A stretch of DNA of 64,000 nt from positions 26,497,901 to 26,561,900 of the forward strand of contig OX291549.1 of the NCBI GenBank assembly GCA_946406115.1, written 5' to 3'. A program made the translations under genes and the position numbers. This document shows, piece by piece, positions 1 to 10,720 of this stretch (its first letter is position 1; each line of letters starts with the position of its first letter). Origin of the DNA: Apoda limacodes (taxonomy: Eukaryota; Arthropoda; Insecta; Lepidoptera; Limacodidae). The notes under the pieces were generated by a model. It made no database searches, was not told the origin of the DNA, and saw nothing but the letters and a program-made list of their open reading frames with translations.

Positions 1-300
1 ACATATTTATTTGTATTTTTTATTTGGCATGACACATTTTTATGTCATAGTGTATTTTATTATGCGGAGTATGTAATCGACCTACATACATGTTACTAAA
101 TACCAATATCAATTTGATTGAATGTATCTAGCGAAATATCTACTTAGTACCAAGAATAACAGCATTAATACTATTTTAACATTATTAGGAAAGGGATGGA
201 TAAAGGAGTCTAACACGTAGTTAAATTGTAGTGATATAGTTTGATGTAAGGTTTGTATAATTTTGATGTTTCGGTATGCATTTTGTATAAACAAAAAATG

Positions 301-545
301 TTTATATAGTTCCAGTAAATGTGGACGATCTATAAAAGTCCTCCCCTGCTGGCGCTGACTCACCTTCGGGTTCGAGGCTCACGCTGGTCGAAGGAACGAC
401 CCCAAGAACGACAACCAAAGCCGAGGCTCCCCCCGCGGGTAGCTCTTCGGCGTTACATGGGCTGAGACACCTTCAGAGTCTCGCCCCAAAGCCCAGTGGA
501 GCAGTAATAGCTGCATTAGCCAACTGCATAGTCAGTCAGAAAAAA
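301..545. other. GC-rich segment, probably a transposon remnant
   Basis: This stretch is far richer in G and C than the AT-rich DNA on both sides. It contains no long open frame and I cannot match it to a named family. Its sharp compositional edges suggest the 3' part of a LINE or another insertion, but that is inference only. Confidence 0.3.
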
Positions 546-2700
546 ATATACAAGTCAGTAATTATAAATATAACAAAAGTTCACATCAACTATGTAGCTA
601 TCAAGTTTTGGATATGATTCATTAAATTTTGAAACAAATAGTAGTAGAAGAGACCTGCTATTTTTATCTCAACGTAAAACATCCAAGCGTAAGGCCATGG
701 GCTATTCCTTCACCTTTCAGCAAAGTGATGGCATGACTTCATTTTTGGCACTGTTATAGATAAAGTAATAAAAAATAACATGGGTTATTTTTTAATTAGG
801 GTCTAAAGTTACCATGGTAATAGTTTTGTGCTATATAAAACCGCAGAGCACTATTAGTACATCAAAGGAGCAGTTACTTGACTTGAGCCTATGAGAACTA
901 AAACCATAAGAATAAAGAAAATACTTTTTTCTAAGACCTATGCTAGTACTACAGTCTCTAATTTCGATTTAGCAAAAAAACTTGTGACATAATGCGAGCA
1001 ATCATATTTTATATATTTTATTTTATTAGGGAACTATTAGATTAAGTACCGTTTTTCTTTCTTTGTTTATAGAAATATTTTGAAATAAATAAAAATATAA
1101 TAAATGGTACATGTAGTTTGGTATCAAGATAGTGCTTGGATGCAATTGCAAAATCGTTTCATTCTAGAATAAACAAGCAGAATATTTTAAAAGTGGAGTT
1201 TTAAGATGGAACTAATATTTACAGTCCTTAGTGGAACACTTGTAAAATGACCTAAATATAATTTCAATTTTTGAGTTATTACTAATTTTTATATTTTCTG
1301 AAGTTGCTCCATTCAATAAATTCCGGCAACTATGCAAAAATATTAAAAAATAATTTGTTCTCTTTTTTAAAAAAAAATTGAATAAAAAAATATACAGCAA
1401 AAGTATGTCAATTTCGGAGATTATGGCAAAACTGATTTTTTATGAAGAAAATTGACGGCGTTAGACGTTACACTCAAAGGTTATTATTATAGAATAAAAT
1501 CATTTGGAAAGGTAAAATGCTTACATTCAGTATTTTAAATACATAAGAGAGCTTTTGAATAAGCATAAAAGATTCCTAATTTGACACTCTTGATAACACC
1601 ACTCTTGCTACTGGTTTTTCTCGTTTGGCTAGCTTTGAAAAATTTGAAACGAAATTATTGGTTTAACAAAACCAACGTTTCACGGAAAACTTAAAATTTT
1701 TATTTTTTATTTATTTAAGTGACGAAAATCAACATAGAGGATTTAGCTATAATAACCGTGAATTAAAAAGTGCAACAAACTATTAACACACTAATGCATT
1801 AAATCATACACACACATAAACAGACACACATTTAAATAAAATATCAATGATAAGTGTTTGGCAGTTGACAGATACACCAACTTCTAAAAGATTCATTTTT
1901 GACACCACTTAGGCTAATGGATGTTAGATGTCGAATTCCTTAACTATTTATTTCAAACTGAATGCACCCATGAATAAAAACAAAAAGCAACTATATGTCT
2001 TTCTATTCTATGTTACTGTTATCATCGCCGTAAGCGAGGGCGAAGGACACAATGGCGAATTTTTAAGGAGAATAAAACCGATTTAATTAATTTTAACGTT
2101 TTTAACGTAAATGAGGTCCATTCACCGATGACCGGTCACAAAATATTTCTTTGACGATGGTTAACGTTCGCGTATGTATTATCATTTTGAGATTTCATAC
2201 AAAGTGCCGATCAGTTGATCGAACTTAGTATGAAAGGTTAATTTCTTTTTTTGAGATTTCGACCCATGTATTTTGGGCAGCAGAATTATCCCCAGCATTA
2301 TTATTTCACACTTATGTTACAAATGCGTCACGGAAATGGACTTTTCTTGTTTTTGTTTACATTTTACATTTTTCTCCCAAAGTTCAATTGTTTAAATCCC
2401 TAATCCTGCACTAGCAAGCCCTTATTGGCAAAAAAAAAAAAACTATTTACGGTATGTGTACTACAGTAATCCGACTTTTGCAAGACGGATAAGCAAGGCG
2501 TGGATTATCTCGGATTATTCTTGAAAGCAGCCCTAAGCCTCCACTAACGAAACTAACTGAAAGTTTTTAATGTTTACTGTTTTTACGGTTCCGTATATCA
2601 AAAGAATCATGAAATGTCACAAAGCAAGGTCTTACAACATGAATATAGGTAAAAATCCGAAATTTGCTTATTTGTATTTATAACACATAAAAAAGTTAGT
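546..2700. other. AT-rich intergenic DNA, no gene recognised
   Basis: About 2.1 kb of AT-rich sequence. Open frames are short, low in complexity and look random. There are A- and T-runs and a short CA-rich patch near 1807-1830. I see no transposase, reverse transcriptase, tRNA or terminal repeat here. Confidence 0.5.
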
Positions 2701-2714
2701 CTATCTGTCAAAAC

Positions 2715-3981
2715 TAGGGTTTCTGATTTCTCGAGGCAAGGGAATTCTCGAGGCCAAATTCTCGAGTCTTCTCGAGTCTCGAGGCTTTCAAAGAAGACTT
2801 TTAATTGGTAATAAAATTTAAAGAAAAAATTTAAAATAATCACGAAAGGAACATATTTTATACCCCAAACTGCACTTACTTAAAAGAAACGAAACATAAA
2901 AATCTTCTAACACATAATAAACAAATCTTAATACTTAGAAGAATAAGGAACACTAAAAATCTGCGTACATCTTAATCATCTAGAAACAAAAAACTTTAGT
3001 ATCAAGCTATTCGTTCGTTCGTTCGTTTTAGCCGAAAGGCGTCCACTGCTGAACGAAGGCCTCCCCCACATGTCTCCACAACGGCCGGTCCTGAGCCGCC
3101 CGCGCCCATCCGCTTCCTGCGGCTCTGACCAGATTGTCTGTTCACCTGGTAGGAGGCCGACCCTCGCTGCGTCTTCCGATCCGTGGTCGCCACTCGAAAA
3201 CCTTTCTCCATTGGTTATCGGTTAGACGAGCGATGTGGCTTCCCATTGCCACTTCAGCTTGCTAACTGATTGAGCTATGTCGTTAACCTTAGTTCTTCGG
3301 CGAATTTCCTCGTCAATCAAGCTATTGCTCGACTAATAATCTAAATAATAATATAGGTATTTATTAGTTCTAACTTTTAAATCATTGAGATCAAATATAA
3401 AAAACTTCTTACAGAAACATCACAATGATAAAATCTTAAATAACTAATGGAAACAGATAACTAATAGGTGGTACGGTATTACAACAACCCTAAGAGTCTT
3501 TATTTAAAATTGGCATCACCCTACATATGATAAGTAATCTTCTAAAAATAACGAGAAAAACTTTCTGAAGGAACTTATTAGACTCTACTAATTTGTAGTA
3601 GGTAACAGTATTAAGTAACTAACAGACAGTAATTCTTTAATGAGTCTTTGTTATTTCGCAGCTTTATCTTTGATCGATAACAAAACATAGAAAGCTCCTT
3701 AAATAACCATTACAACAAATATATCTTAAAAAACTAATAGTTATAGCTCACTTAGAGTTTGAATCTGATTCTGCCTACAAAAAAATCAATATCAGTCGTT
3801 GAAAATTATTTTAATAGCTTTAACACTGATTGAGATCATTAGTTAAAAATCCTGAGCTCGACGTGTTTGTGTGTCTGTGTGAGTGAAACAACTTGCTCGC
3901 AGTAGTTGCAGTGATTTTACGCGGAAAAACCTACCTCGTATACTTTGAATTAGTGCCTCGAGAATTCTCGAGCTATCGACT
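2715..3981. other. Candidate DNA-element remnant bounded by CTCGAG/GAATTCTCGAG motifs
   Basis: A cluster of CTCGAG and GAATTCTCGAG motifs at 2731-2787 is echoed at 3957-3974. Between them lie an RTE LINE tail and about 0.6 kb of AT-rich sequence. The end-to-end similarity could mark decayed terminal inverted repeats of a non-autonomous DNA transposon. I could not define clean termini or a target duplication, so this is tentative. Confidence 0.22.
3000..3345 (-). pseudogene. RTE-type LINE, C-terminal end of endonuclease-reverse transcriptase (decayed)
   Basis: Reading the minus strand in more than one frame gives the C-terminal end of the reverse-transcriptase polyprotein of a non-LTR retrotransposon. 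The segment near 3265-3215 reads KLKWQWE.., matching the family's 'LKWQWAGHIAR' block. The end near 3080-3030 reads GEAFVQQWTPFG, a typical C-terminus of RTE-like LINEs in Lepidoptera. Frameshifts break the frame, and everything 5' of the C-terminal domain is missing, as expected from 5' truncation during target-primed reverse transcription. A (GTTC)n run at 3009-3026 lies just past the stop. A second copy of the same region lies at the right edge of the window. It cannot make a working protein. Family assignment is from remembered motifs. Confidence 0.8.
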
Positions 3982-3987
3982 GATATT

Positions 3988-4372
3988 CTACCGCGGTTTA
4001 TAAGCCGAGAGTATATTATTAATTAAAAATGCATTGCACCTGCACATACAATAAATATAGTTTAGGGCTCTACAAAAAAATCCTAGAAGTATTATGCTAA
4101 AATAGTTATAAACGCGGGCTATTACAAAATGCAGCCATGCAGCTGAAAGTGGCAAAAGAGTTACAAACCTAACTATTGTACAGTTGATGGTGCCATATGG
4201 TGTTGCAATAATAACGTAGGTTCCTGCTGCCGTCATAACCATAACAATAACAATTTTATCATAATAATGAATATCCGCAAAGTAACGCCTGATTCTATCA
4301 ATAATATAAGCCGTTATCAAACTCGTGCCCAATTCTGATTCCCTTATACTACCCCTATAGACATTGGAGCTG
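3988..4372 (-). CDS. Possible exon of an unrecognised membrane protein
   Basis: An open minus-strand frame of about 128 codons runs from near 4372 to 3988; its first ATG gives 114 residues from 4332. Residues about 20-50 of that ATG form read IHYYDKIVIVMVMTAAGTYV, a plausible membrane segment. Codon use is less AT-driven here than in neighbouring random frames. A pyrimidine-rich stretch ending TTTACAG near 4371 could be a splice acceptor, and a GT lies after TTAG near 4172. I do not recognise the protein. The opposite strand also shows an acceptor-like and donor-like pair (about 4359-4413), so this may be chance or a transposon relic. No partner exons are visible. Confidence 0.22.
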
Positions 4373-4819
4373 TAAAGAAAGCTGCAGTTTTCACTAGTAT
4401 GCTAGTTGGGTAAGTCTTACATTTATGGTGACATATTTATTTTGTTAAATTGATTGGTGGTTAATTTCAACAAACTTACAACATTTTAACACTTATATAA
4501 GTATTTACTAACCTTTAAGAATTTAATTTAATTTAAGTGTAGAACAGTCGTATGACACTCTTTAACTCTGCTCAATAGACGCTCGGCTGCAACCCGCAAC
4601 CTCGTCTGTAATGAGCAGCATAGCTCACTTGTATCATAATGTACTATTGTAAAATGTTTCATTAATTCTAAATAGTTTCTTATATAGCATAATATATTAG
4701 AATTTAGCATATTTTGAGACATAATATATCGTTTCAGAAGTGTTTGAAATATATGCAGCTTCTTACTGTAAATTTATACGCTATATAGCTCTTAAGTTAC
4801 AATTCACTTTTAATTGGCA

Positions 4820-4829
4820 GGGGGGGGGG
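4820..4829. repeat. G10 homopolymer
   Basis: Ten consecutive G residues in an AT-rich setting, just upstream of the MULE-like element. Runs like this are prone to length errors in sequencing. Confidence 0.9.
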
Positions 4830-5033
4830 TGCCTTGGGCTCTAAATTTGCAGTTTAAATCTTTATATATTTAGCAAACGTAAAAAAAAACATTCATTCCC
4901 AATTTATTTTACCACTTTTACGGCCTAATTAATACGTTTACCCATGCCTAATTCATCCCGGACCCAAGACACCCCTGGGGGTGCCACGGGATCTTGAATT
5001 CGGACCCGTGGCACCCCCAGGACATGTAGTGCT

Positions 5034-5324
5034 GTGCTTTTGAATATAGGGTATATGTTAAAGCTCAAAATTCTAATCAAAAGCAACAGTCGACGTACCT
5101 ACACGTATCTCAATTGTATTTTAAAATATGTAATCAGCAATCAAATTGAAGTGTGTAGCATTCTAAAATTAATAAATAATATATCAGTATATTGTGTAGC
5201 AATGAATATAGTAACGGAAACGGAGGATCTAAATTTTATCAAGATACATGGAGGAACAATTCTGCTGTACAAAAAAACACCAGACATCATAACAAAAGAT
5301 TTCAAGAAAAGCTCGTCTGCGTAG
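5034..5324 (+). CDS. Hypothetical open frame inside the MULE-like element
   Basis: A 96-codon open frame begins with GTG at 5034; the first ATG is at 5055. The product is lysine- and isoleucine-rich. Near the C-terminus it reads FIKIHGGTILLYKK, which loosely recalls the start of a FLYWCH zinc finger (an aromatic residue, a Gly pair and a Leu-Leu pair), but the cysteines and histidines of that finger are not present. It lies just inside the left terminal repeat and upstream of the transposase-like fragment, so it may be a remnant of the same transposase gene. I do not recognise it with confidence, and it could be a chance frame. Confidence 0.25.
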   Translation: MLLNIGYMLKLKILIKSNSRRTYTYLNCILKYVISNQIEVCSILKLINNISVYCVAMNIVTETEDLNFIKIHGGTILLYKKTPDIITKDFKKSSSA

Positions 5325-5503
5325 CGTTGTTTAACCTATAAGAAATCATAATGTCCTTAGTCTTTAACCATAGATAAGGAAAAGTTACACTTAGTAATTA
5401 AATGTGTGTGTGTGCCAAGGACACACCCAGGATGCTACTATCATTAGACGCGAAATACATATATGGCGAAAAGCAAAGTCTTTAGAGTAGGTACACTTAA
5501 ATA

Positions 5504-5763
5504 AAGGCTAAAAGAAGAATTGTGGGCCTAACAGCAGTTTTACCACTTCTTCCACCAGATATAATTCGGGAGGCCTTTGAATTTTGATATATTGTATCCG
5601 ATGTTTGTATAATATATTGGACTGTCGATATGGAAAAAATCATCAATTACATAGAATGATTTTGGCTCAGCGTACATTCAGCTGAGATTTTTAGCATCTT
5701 TAGAGAGCGTCATAGGACTAATAACATTTTAGAAGGTATGCTTGCTAGCCTTCATACGTCCCC
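5504..5763 (+). pseudogene. MULE-type transposase, C-terminal fragment
   Basis: Two adjacent frames give a protein-like reading. The first is about RRIVGLTAVLPLLPPDII followed by EAFEF and a stop. The second, after a frameshift, includes INYIE, a stop, then FWLSVHSAEIFSIF and ERHRTNNILEG. The pairing of a 'leucine-rich LLPP' block with 'Y/F-W ... FS.F ... HRTNN..E' is what I remember from the C-terminal part of MULE/FLYWCH-associated transposases of insects, where the RTNN block follows the catalytic domain. The DDE core is missing. At least one frameshift and one stop make it non-functional. It lies between terminal inverted repeats, which supports the assignment. Confidence 0.5.
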
Positions 5764-6013
5764 ACTGCTGGGGCACGGCCTACCCTTATAAGGAGGGTGA
5801 TTGGGCTACAGTGCGAATTGTGGACTGCACATACGTCATTTTTTTTTCTTGACGTACGCAGGTTTCCTCACGTTGTATTCCTTCACCGAAAAGCCAGTGG
5901 TGTAAATAAATAAATAAATCAGTGTACTTGAAAAATTAAGAAAAGACTCATTGGTACCCGCCGGCCCCGCGGTTCGAACCTCCGTGAAATTTAAACCCCT
6001 CGGCCACCACCGA
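5750..6013 (-). mobile_element. tRNA-derived SINE (lepidopteran type)
   Basis: On the minus strand the element starts with a tRNA-like head. The A box is near 6007-5997 (GTGGCCGAGGGG) and the B box at 5980-5971 (GGTTCGAACC), so RNA polymerase III could use it. A middle region follows (reverse complement of CAGGTTTCCTCACG, 5870-5883). The 3' end is the reverse complement of CGTCCCCACTGCTGGGGCA. That tail resembles the end of RTE LINEs, as for a SINE that borrows LINE machinery. It lies inside the MULE-like element. Confidence 0.8.
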
Positions 6014-6734
6014 ATTTTAAAAGGTATACTTCGAATTAAACAATTTATCAAAAAAATTAGATTTCCGTGATGCGTTTACTAAACATATTGCACAATATTC
6101 ACAAATTGAATGCATTACATAAAAACGAAAACAAGCAGACATCAATGATGACGATTTCATAGTGCACATTCAATTGCAATATATTAAAATTAGACTATTT
6201 AAATTATTTTGTTACTATTCATCTGTCCCATCACTATTCGATTGGGGGATTCATGGGAACTAGTAAATAGAACCCGTGATACCACTGGTACACCGTTCTA
6301 TGAATTTCAGGTCCTGGGAGTGCCACGGATCTGAAAAATTAAGAAAAGACTCATTGGTACCCGCCGGCCCCGCGGTTCGAACCTCCGTGAAATTTAAACC
6401 CCTCGGCCACCACCGAATTTTAAAAGGTATACTTCGAATTAAACAATTTATCAAAAAAATTAGATTTCCGTGATGCGTTTACTAAACATATTGCACAATA
6501 TTCACAAATTGAATGCATTACATAAAAACGAAAACAAGCAGACATCAATGATGACGATTTCATAGTGCACATTCAATTGCAATATATTAAAATTAGACTA
6601 TTTAAATTATTTTGTTACTATTCATCTGTCCCATCACTATTCGATTGGGGGATTCATGGGAACTAGTAAATAGAACCCGTGATACCACTGGTACACCGTT
6701 CTATGAATTTCAGGTCCTGGGAGTGCCACGGATC
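5929..6734 (+). repeat. Perfect 403-bp tandem duplication
   Basis: Bases 5929-6331 and 6332-6734 appear identical when read side by side. The duplicated unit contains the tRNA-like head of the SINE and the inner part of the right terminal repeat of the MULE-like element. The breakpoints share only a base or two. The lack of any visible difference suggests a very recent event or an assembly artefact. Confidence 0.95.
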
Positions 6735-6829
6735 TAAATTCAAGTTCCCGTGGCACCCCCAGGAGTGTCCTCCAGGGGTGCCATGGGTCCGGAATGGCCA
6801 AATTACAGCTTTTTATTACTGATGGTCTC

Positions 6830-6906
6830 AGAGCTAAGCCGCGGCAGACAGACGAACGGACATGGCGAAACTAAAAGGGTTCCTTGGTCACTTCGGAACC
6901 CTAAAA
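6830..6906 (+). repeat. Fragment of the abundant 'GGTTCCGTACC' lepidopteran repeat
   Basis: Contains GACAGACGAACGGAC followed by a degenerate GGAACCCTAAAAA end, the same 3' part as in the longer copy at 27365-27655. Only the last ~75 bases remain. Confidence 0.6.
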
Positions 6907-7013
6907 AACGTAATTACTGACAGCATTTAAGCAACGTTAATTTTAACACCTACATAATGAACCTCATTGCAACAAATTATTAGGAAGAATTGATAAAAGA
7001 AACACAAGGTAGA

Positions 7014-7092
7014 AAATGTGATATTCCCCTTAGCGCCCATTAAGAAATAACCCGAGGGTGAATGAAATACTTAGTGTCTTTTGTCACATAAT
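7014..7092 (+). repeat. Short dispersed repeat shared with 46082-46165
   Basis: The block AATGTGATATTCC ... TAAGCG.CCATTAAGAA ... CCCGAGGG is found again at 46082-46165 in the same orientation. No coding potential; family unknown. Confidence 0.55.
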
Positions 7093-7454
7093 ATTATTTG
7101 CGGTAAATTTTGTCTCTGCCGCAGTGCCATCATGTAAGTAGGTTCATCGTTCGTTATTGTTTACGAAAATGTTAAATGTTAAAAACTTTCTTTCATATAG
7201 TGTATATGTAGGTTATAAAAGTTATGAAATCCATAAAGCTCTTGTTTCAATCTCTCTTGATAATTATAATTTTATTTGTGTATTCGTTATAGTTATATAC
7301 ATGGGTCCAAAAACTTTAATTGCTAAAGAACAATAGCCATTCTGTACTAGGAAAAAATTATGATAGTCTACAACAATCAGCACACATTACCACAGTACAG
7401 CACAGTACTACATCATATCATAAAATGACTGTAATTATTACACCTAAAATGAAA

Positions 7455-7735
7455 ATAAATAATAATAATAATAATAATTCATATTTTTGGACATTACACA
7501 CAGTGCCGTCTAGCCCCAAAGTAAGCAAAGCTTGTGTTATGGGTACCAGACAACGGATATAAATACATATATATTACTTTTTTTTTTTTGTAAATACATA
7601 CACATCATACATAAGTACACCCAGACTCAAGACAAACACAAATGTTTAACACATAAATGTTTGTCCAGTGCGGGATCGAACCCACACCCTCTAGCACGGC
7701 AGTCCATCACACTACCAACTAGGCTGCGAGGAAGG
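7455..7735 (-). mobile_element. tRNA-derived SINE, apparently full length
   Basis: Minus-strand order: tRNA-like head with A box at 7721-7710 (TAGTTGGTAGTG) and B box at 7682-7672 (GGTTCGATCCC), a body with repeated 'ACATTTATGTG'-like words, the block CAAGCTTTGCTTACTTTGGG near 7535-7516, then a (TTA)n tail at 7478-7460. This architecture is a common lepidopteran SINE. A 5'-truncated copy of its body is at 23491-23664. No clear flanking duplication was identified. Confidence 0.85.
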
Positions 7736-8055
7736 GATTATTTGACTTTAAAAAAATAGCTGAATATGTATATAAATAAACCAGTTAATGTTTCATTTCT
7801 AATTTATTGACAATTTTTTTTTCTGAAAAGTAGATATTATTGGAAAATGTGTTTTAGGATATTTATTGAATGTAATACGTAACTGTAAGTCTTATATTCC
7901 TTGTATTCTCCTTGTCCCGCATATTTATTAATTGTTTTGTTTTATTTTAAACATAAAAAAAGTGTTGTACCACCAAAAGACTCAATCCTTGTCCAATTTG
8001 ATTTCTTTATGTTCTTTTACTTATTACAAAAACGGTATTACCGTATTACATACAA

Positions 8056-8466
8056 TGACTGTAGTATATATCCTATAGTCAAACAAAAAATAATGACAAA
8101 TGACTGTAGTGTATATCCTATAGTCAAACAAAAAATAATGACAAATGACTGTAGTGTATATCCTATAGTCAAACAAAAAATAATGACAAATGACTGTAGT
8201 GTATATCCTATAGTCAAACAAAAAATAATGACAAATGACTGTAGTGTATATCCTATAGTAAAACAAAAAATAATGACAAATGACTGTAGTGTATATCCTA
8301 TAGTCAAACAAAATTATGACAAATGACTGTAGTGAAGTGTAGTGTATATCCTATAGTAAAACAAAAAATAATGACAAATGACTGTAGTGTATATCCTATA
8401 GTCAAACAAAAAATAATGACAAATGACTGTAGTGTATATCCTATAGTCAAACAAAGAATACTGACA
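8056..8466 (+). repeat. 45-bp minisatellite, about nine copies
   Basis: The unit TGACTGTAGTGTATATCC... recurs every 45 bases from 8056, with units at 8101, 8146, 8191, 8236 and 8281. It continues with small indels (a 43-bp unit and a ~10-bp insertion near 8331) to about 8466. Because 45 is a multiple of three, open frames persist on both strands (8024-8311 minus, 7901-8326 plus). They are a by-product of the repeat, not genes. Confidence 0.97.
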
Positions 8467-8579
8467 CATAGGTCAATAGTGTAGTAGTTTCGTAAAAGTA
8501 AGTGATTCAGAATATCCGAGGTCTACAATTTACGTACGAAATATTTAGTAGTATCAATTTTGTTTAGTATTGTCTCGTG

Positions 8580-8625
8580 GTACGGAACCCTTATTGCGCG
8601 GGTACGACTCACACTTGATTTTTTA
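8580..8625 (-). repeat. Fragment of the 'GAGTCGGACTCGCGCAC' lepidopteran repeat
   Basis: TACGGAACCC followed by GCGCGGGTACGACTCACACTTG is the reverse complement of the 5' part of the longer copies at 27365 and 36940. Only this end is present. Confidence 0.55.
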
Positions 8626-9303
8626 TACAGCACTGTATCAAATAAACTTTTTATTTAGCTTCCGTTAACCTAAGTACATAAGATGTCAGGTTCTACAAAG
8701 ATATGTAACATATTAAAATAGAGGTAAAATAAGATACCAAAAAAACTACGTGCAAGCTAAACGTATTGGATTTCATTTTTGCTGGCGGACATTGCAACGC
8801 TGCAGCGTAATGCTTTAAGGGCACAGTCAGACTGAGAGCTACAAACTATTAGATATTTGATAGCCCACGAATAGTAAAATAGCGAAATAGCAATATACAT
8901 AGTTGCACAATAGTTTGTGATGAATTGTGATTGCTTGAAAACTAGTGTAGAATCTGAACGAGGACATACTCGCTCATAGATGCCGTTCATTATTAAAGCT
9001 GAGCTAAAGCTGTTTAATAAAAGATAGTAAACTAGTAAAGCGCTGTTTTCTTTGTTTAGATCGCTTCAGTCAGTTGGCAGCATTGCATTAGAAGTGTTAA
9101 GAACTGTTCAATTGTGATTAAAATGAGTTGGAAGAGTGAACTAGAGTTACTACTGGAAAATTCGGATAATGTCTATATGTTCTAAATTAATACTGCTGCT
9201 TTATAGCCTAACTTTATAGTTCTATCTCAATTCATCAATCGTTTTACTAGTTTACTATACTTTCAACATATTTAAAACTCACTGATCTGATCGCCATGCT
9301 CTA

Positions 9304-9532
9304 TGTCGGGGAGGTAAATGAATAGTTTTACATTGTTTGTAATTAATAAAATAGTTCAGAATATATATATTTTATATTAAACATTTACATATACATAATG
9401 CAAGGCAATGCGTGATTTGCCTGGACTGGGCCGTCCAGTCCAGTTTACGGTACGACGACGACTAGCGATGCAATATGCAAGGTGATTGTGTGACGTCATG
9501 ACTCGTACTAGCGATTATGTCATGTTGCCACA
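9304..9532 (-). repeat. 3' LTR of the short LTR retrotransposon
   Basis: 229 bp, direct repeat of 10721-10963. It differs from the other LTR by several substitutions and small indels, including loss of about 14 bases around CATCGGCCAGAGTCG. Confidence 0.85.
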
Positions 9533-10720
9533 TCAATGCCCGCCCTTTTTTGAAAAATTTGGCACAATTTTTTTTAATTAAACAATTACATTTCAAGAAT
9601 GTGATTGAACCCTAAAATTGCAATGGTCAATCGCTGCGCGTCCGTATGTCACTGCTCGAGGAATGTGCGCTCGTCAGCGCTACTCGGATTACATTTCACG
9701 GGCTGTCTTTAATAGGTACTTCGATCAATGTCGCTGCAACGATTTATGTGTTTATAATGTGACCTACTTAAAAGTTTTAGTCTATTTTAGAATGTAATCT
9801 TTTAGAATGACCTGAATATACTCTTTACTTAACGTTGTTACATCGTTATAAACACAAAAAAACTAAAACCCAAAACATAACATTGTAAAAATAGCAATTT
9901 ATGTAAAATTAAAGTATGAACTTGTAAAAAAAATAGTTATTATGTAAAATTTGAATTGAAAAGAAAAAAGGTAAATAATGCAAAACTATGAAGTCCTAAT
10001 TTTAAAAGATTAAAAAGATAAAAATCATCGCCTTGTCTCTAAAATAAATAAAAGTTACAGTGAGCAAATATTGGGTGACAATTTTGATTTTGTATCAAAC
10101 TTCCGTGGTCATCGTTTGTAGTTGTAGCTGCGTGGACCCTCTTTTTCGCTTGTCGCGTTGGTGCTGCGTTCCTTTGTGTCGCTGCAGATGCTGTCACGTC
10201 TTAGTGGTTCGCTGCCGCTGTTCAAACCCGATGTCACAACTATTCCACTGCTTTGCGACGTGTTTTGTTTAGCATCGGGCCAGCTACCTGGGTGTGTGTG
10301 TAATGCAACGAAGTTCGTTGGTGCCAGATCCGTGGTTCGGACTATGTGGCAAAAATAAGTATGCCGATCAGAGGTTCCTGCCGTATACGCCGTCACCAGT
10401 GTGTACGTGGTACACCGGTATTCGTGATGATAGGAGCGACGAAGGGAGCCATCTTCTTACTGTACACGGACGTGTCACCCTGGAGCTAGTTGCTTCGTTA
10501 GAATGGGCTGCGCCGGTTGCTCCTACCTGTTTCCGCCGGGTCCAGGAAAGTTATTAAAACTTGCAGTGGTCCCTGGGCGTTTTTTCTTCGTAACTGCTTC
10601 TTTCGAACTTGATCTCGATAGCTGCTTCTATGTCACAGCACTACACTAAGTTTTTGTTGGCCTGCCTTGCTTGAGTCGTCGCCTGCGTGCACCGCAAAAG
10701 TTTTTTATCGGGGTCACCAA

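Larger units (their letters stand above)
4955..6795 (+). mobile_element. Mutator-like (MULE) DNA transposon, degraded, with long terminal inverted repeats
   Basis: The two ends are inverted copies of one another over about 75-90 bases. The left end (4955-5024) contains CCGGACCC, GGGTGCCACGGGATC, TTGAATT and CCGTGGCACCCCCAGGAC. The right end (about 6715-6795) holds the reverse complement of each block in mirrored order. Inside are a fragment resembling the C-terminal region of FLYWCH/MULE-type transposases (5504-5763), a 96-codon open frame, a tRNA-derived SINE and a 403-bp tandem duplication that also copied part of the right terminal repeat. MULEs typically have long terminal repeats and 8-10 bp target duplications; I could not find a clear duplication. 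The superfamily call rests on the transposase fragment plus the length of the repeats. Confidence 0.5.

Noticed and set aside
5403..5412. Short (TG)n run as a regulatory or Z-DNA feature
   Set aside because: Only five repeats; such runs are expected by chance in this length of sequence.
6260..6454. 64-65 codon frames on both strands over the duplicated SINE head
   Set aside because: They repeat the frames of the first copy (5836-6051) because the DNA is duplicated; the sequence is a pol III SINE head.
7901..8326. 141-codon plus-strand frame and two minus-strand frames of 89-95 codons
   Set aside because: They are the 45-bp minisatellite read in frames that avoid stops. No start context, domain or codon signature.
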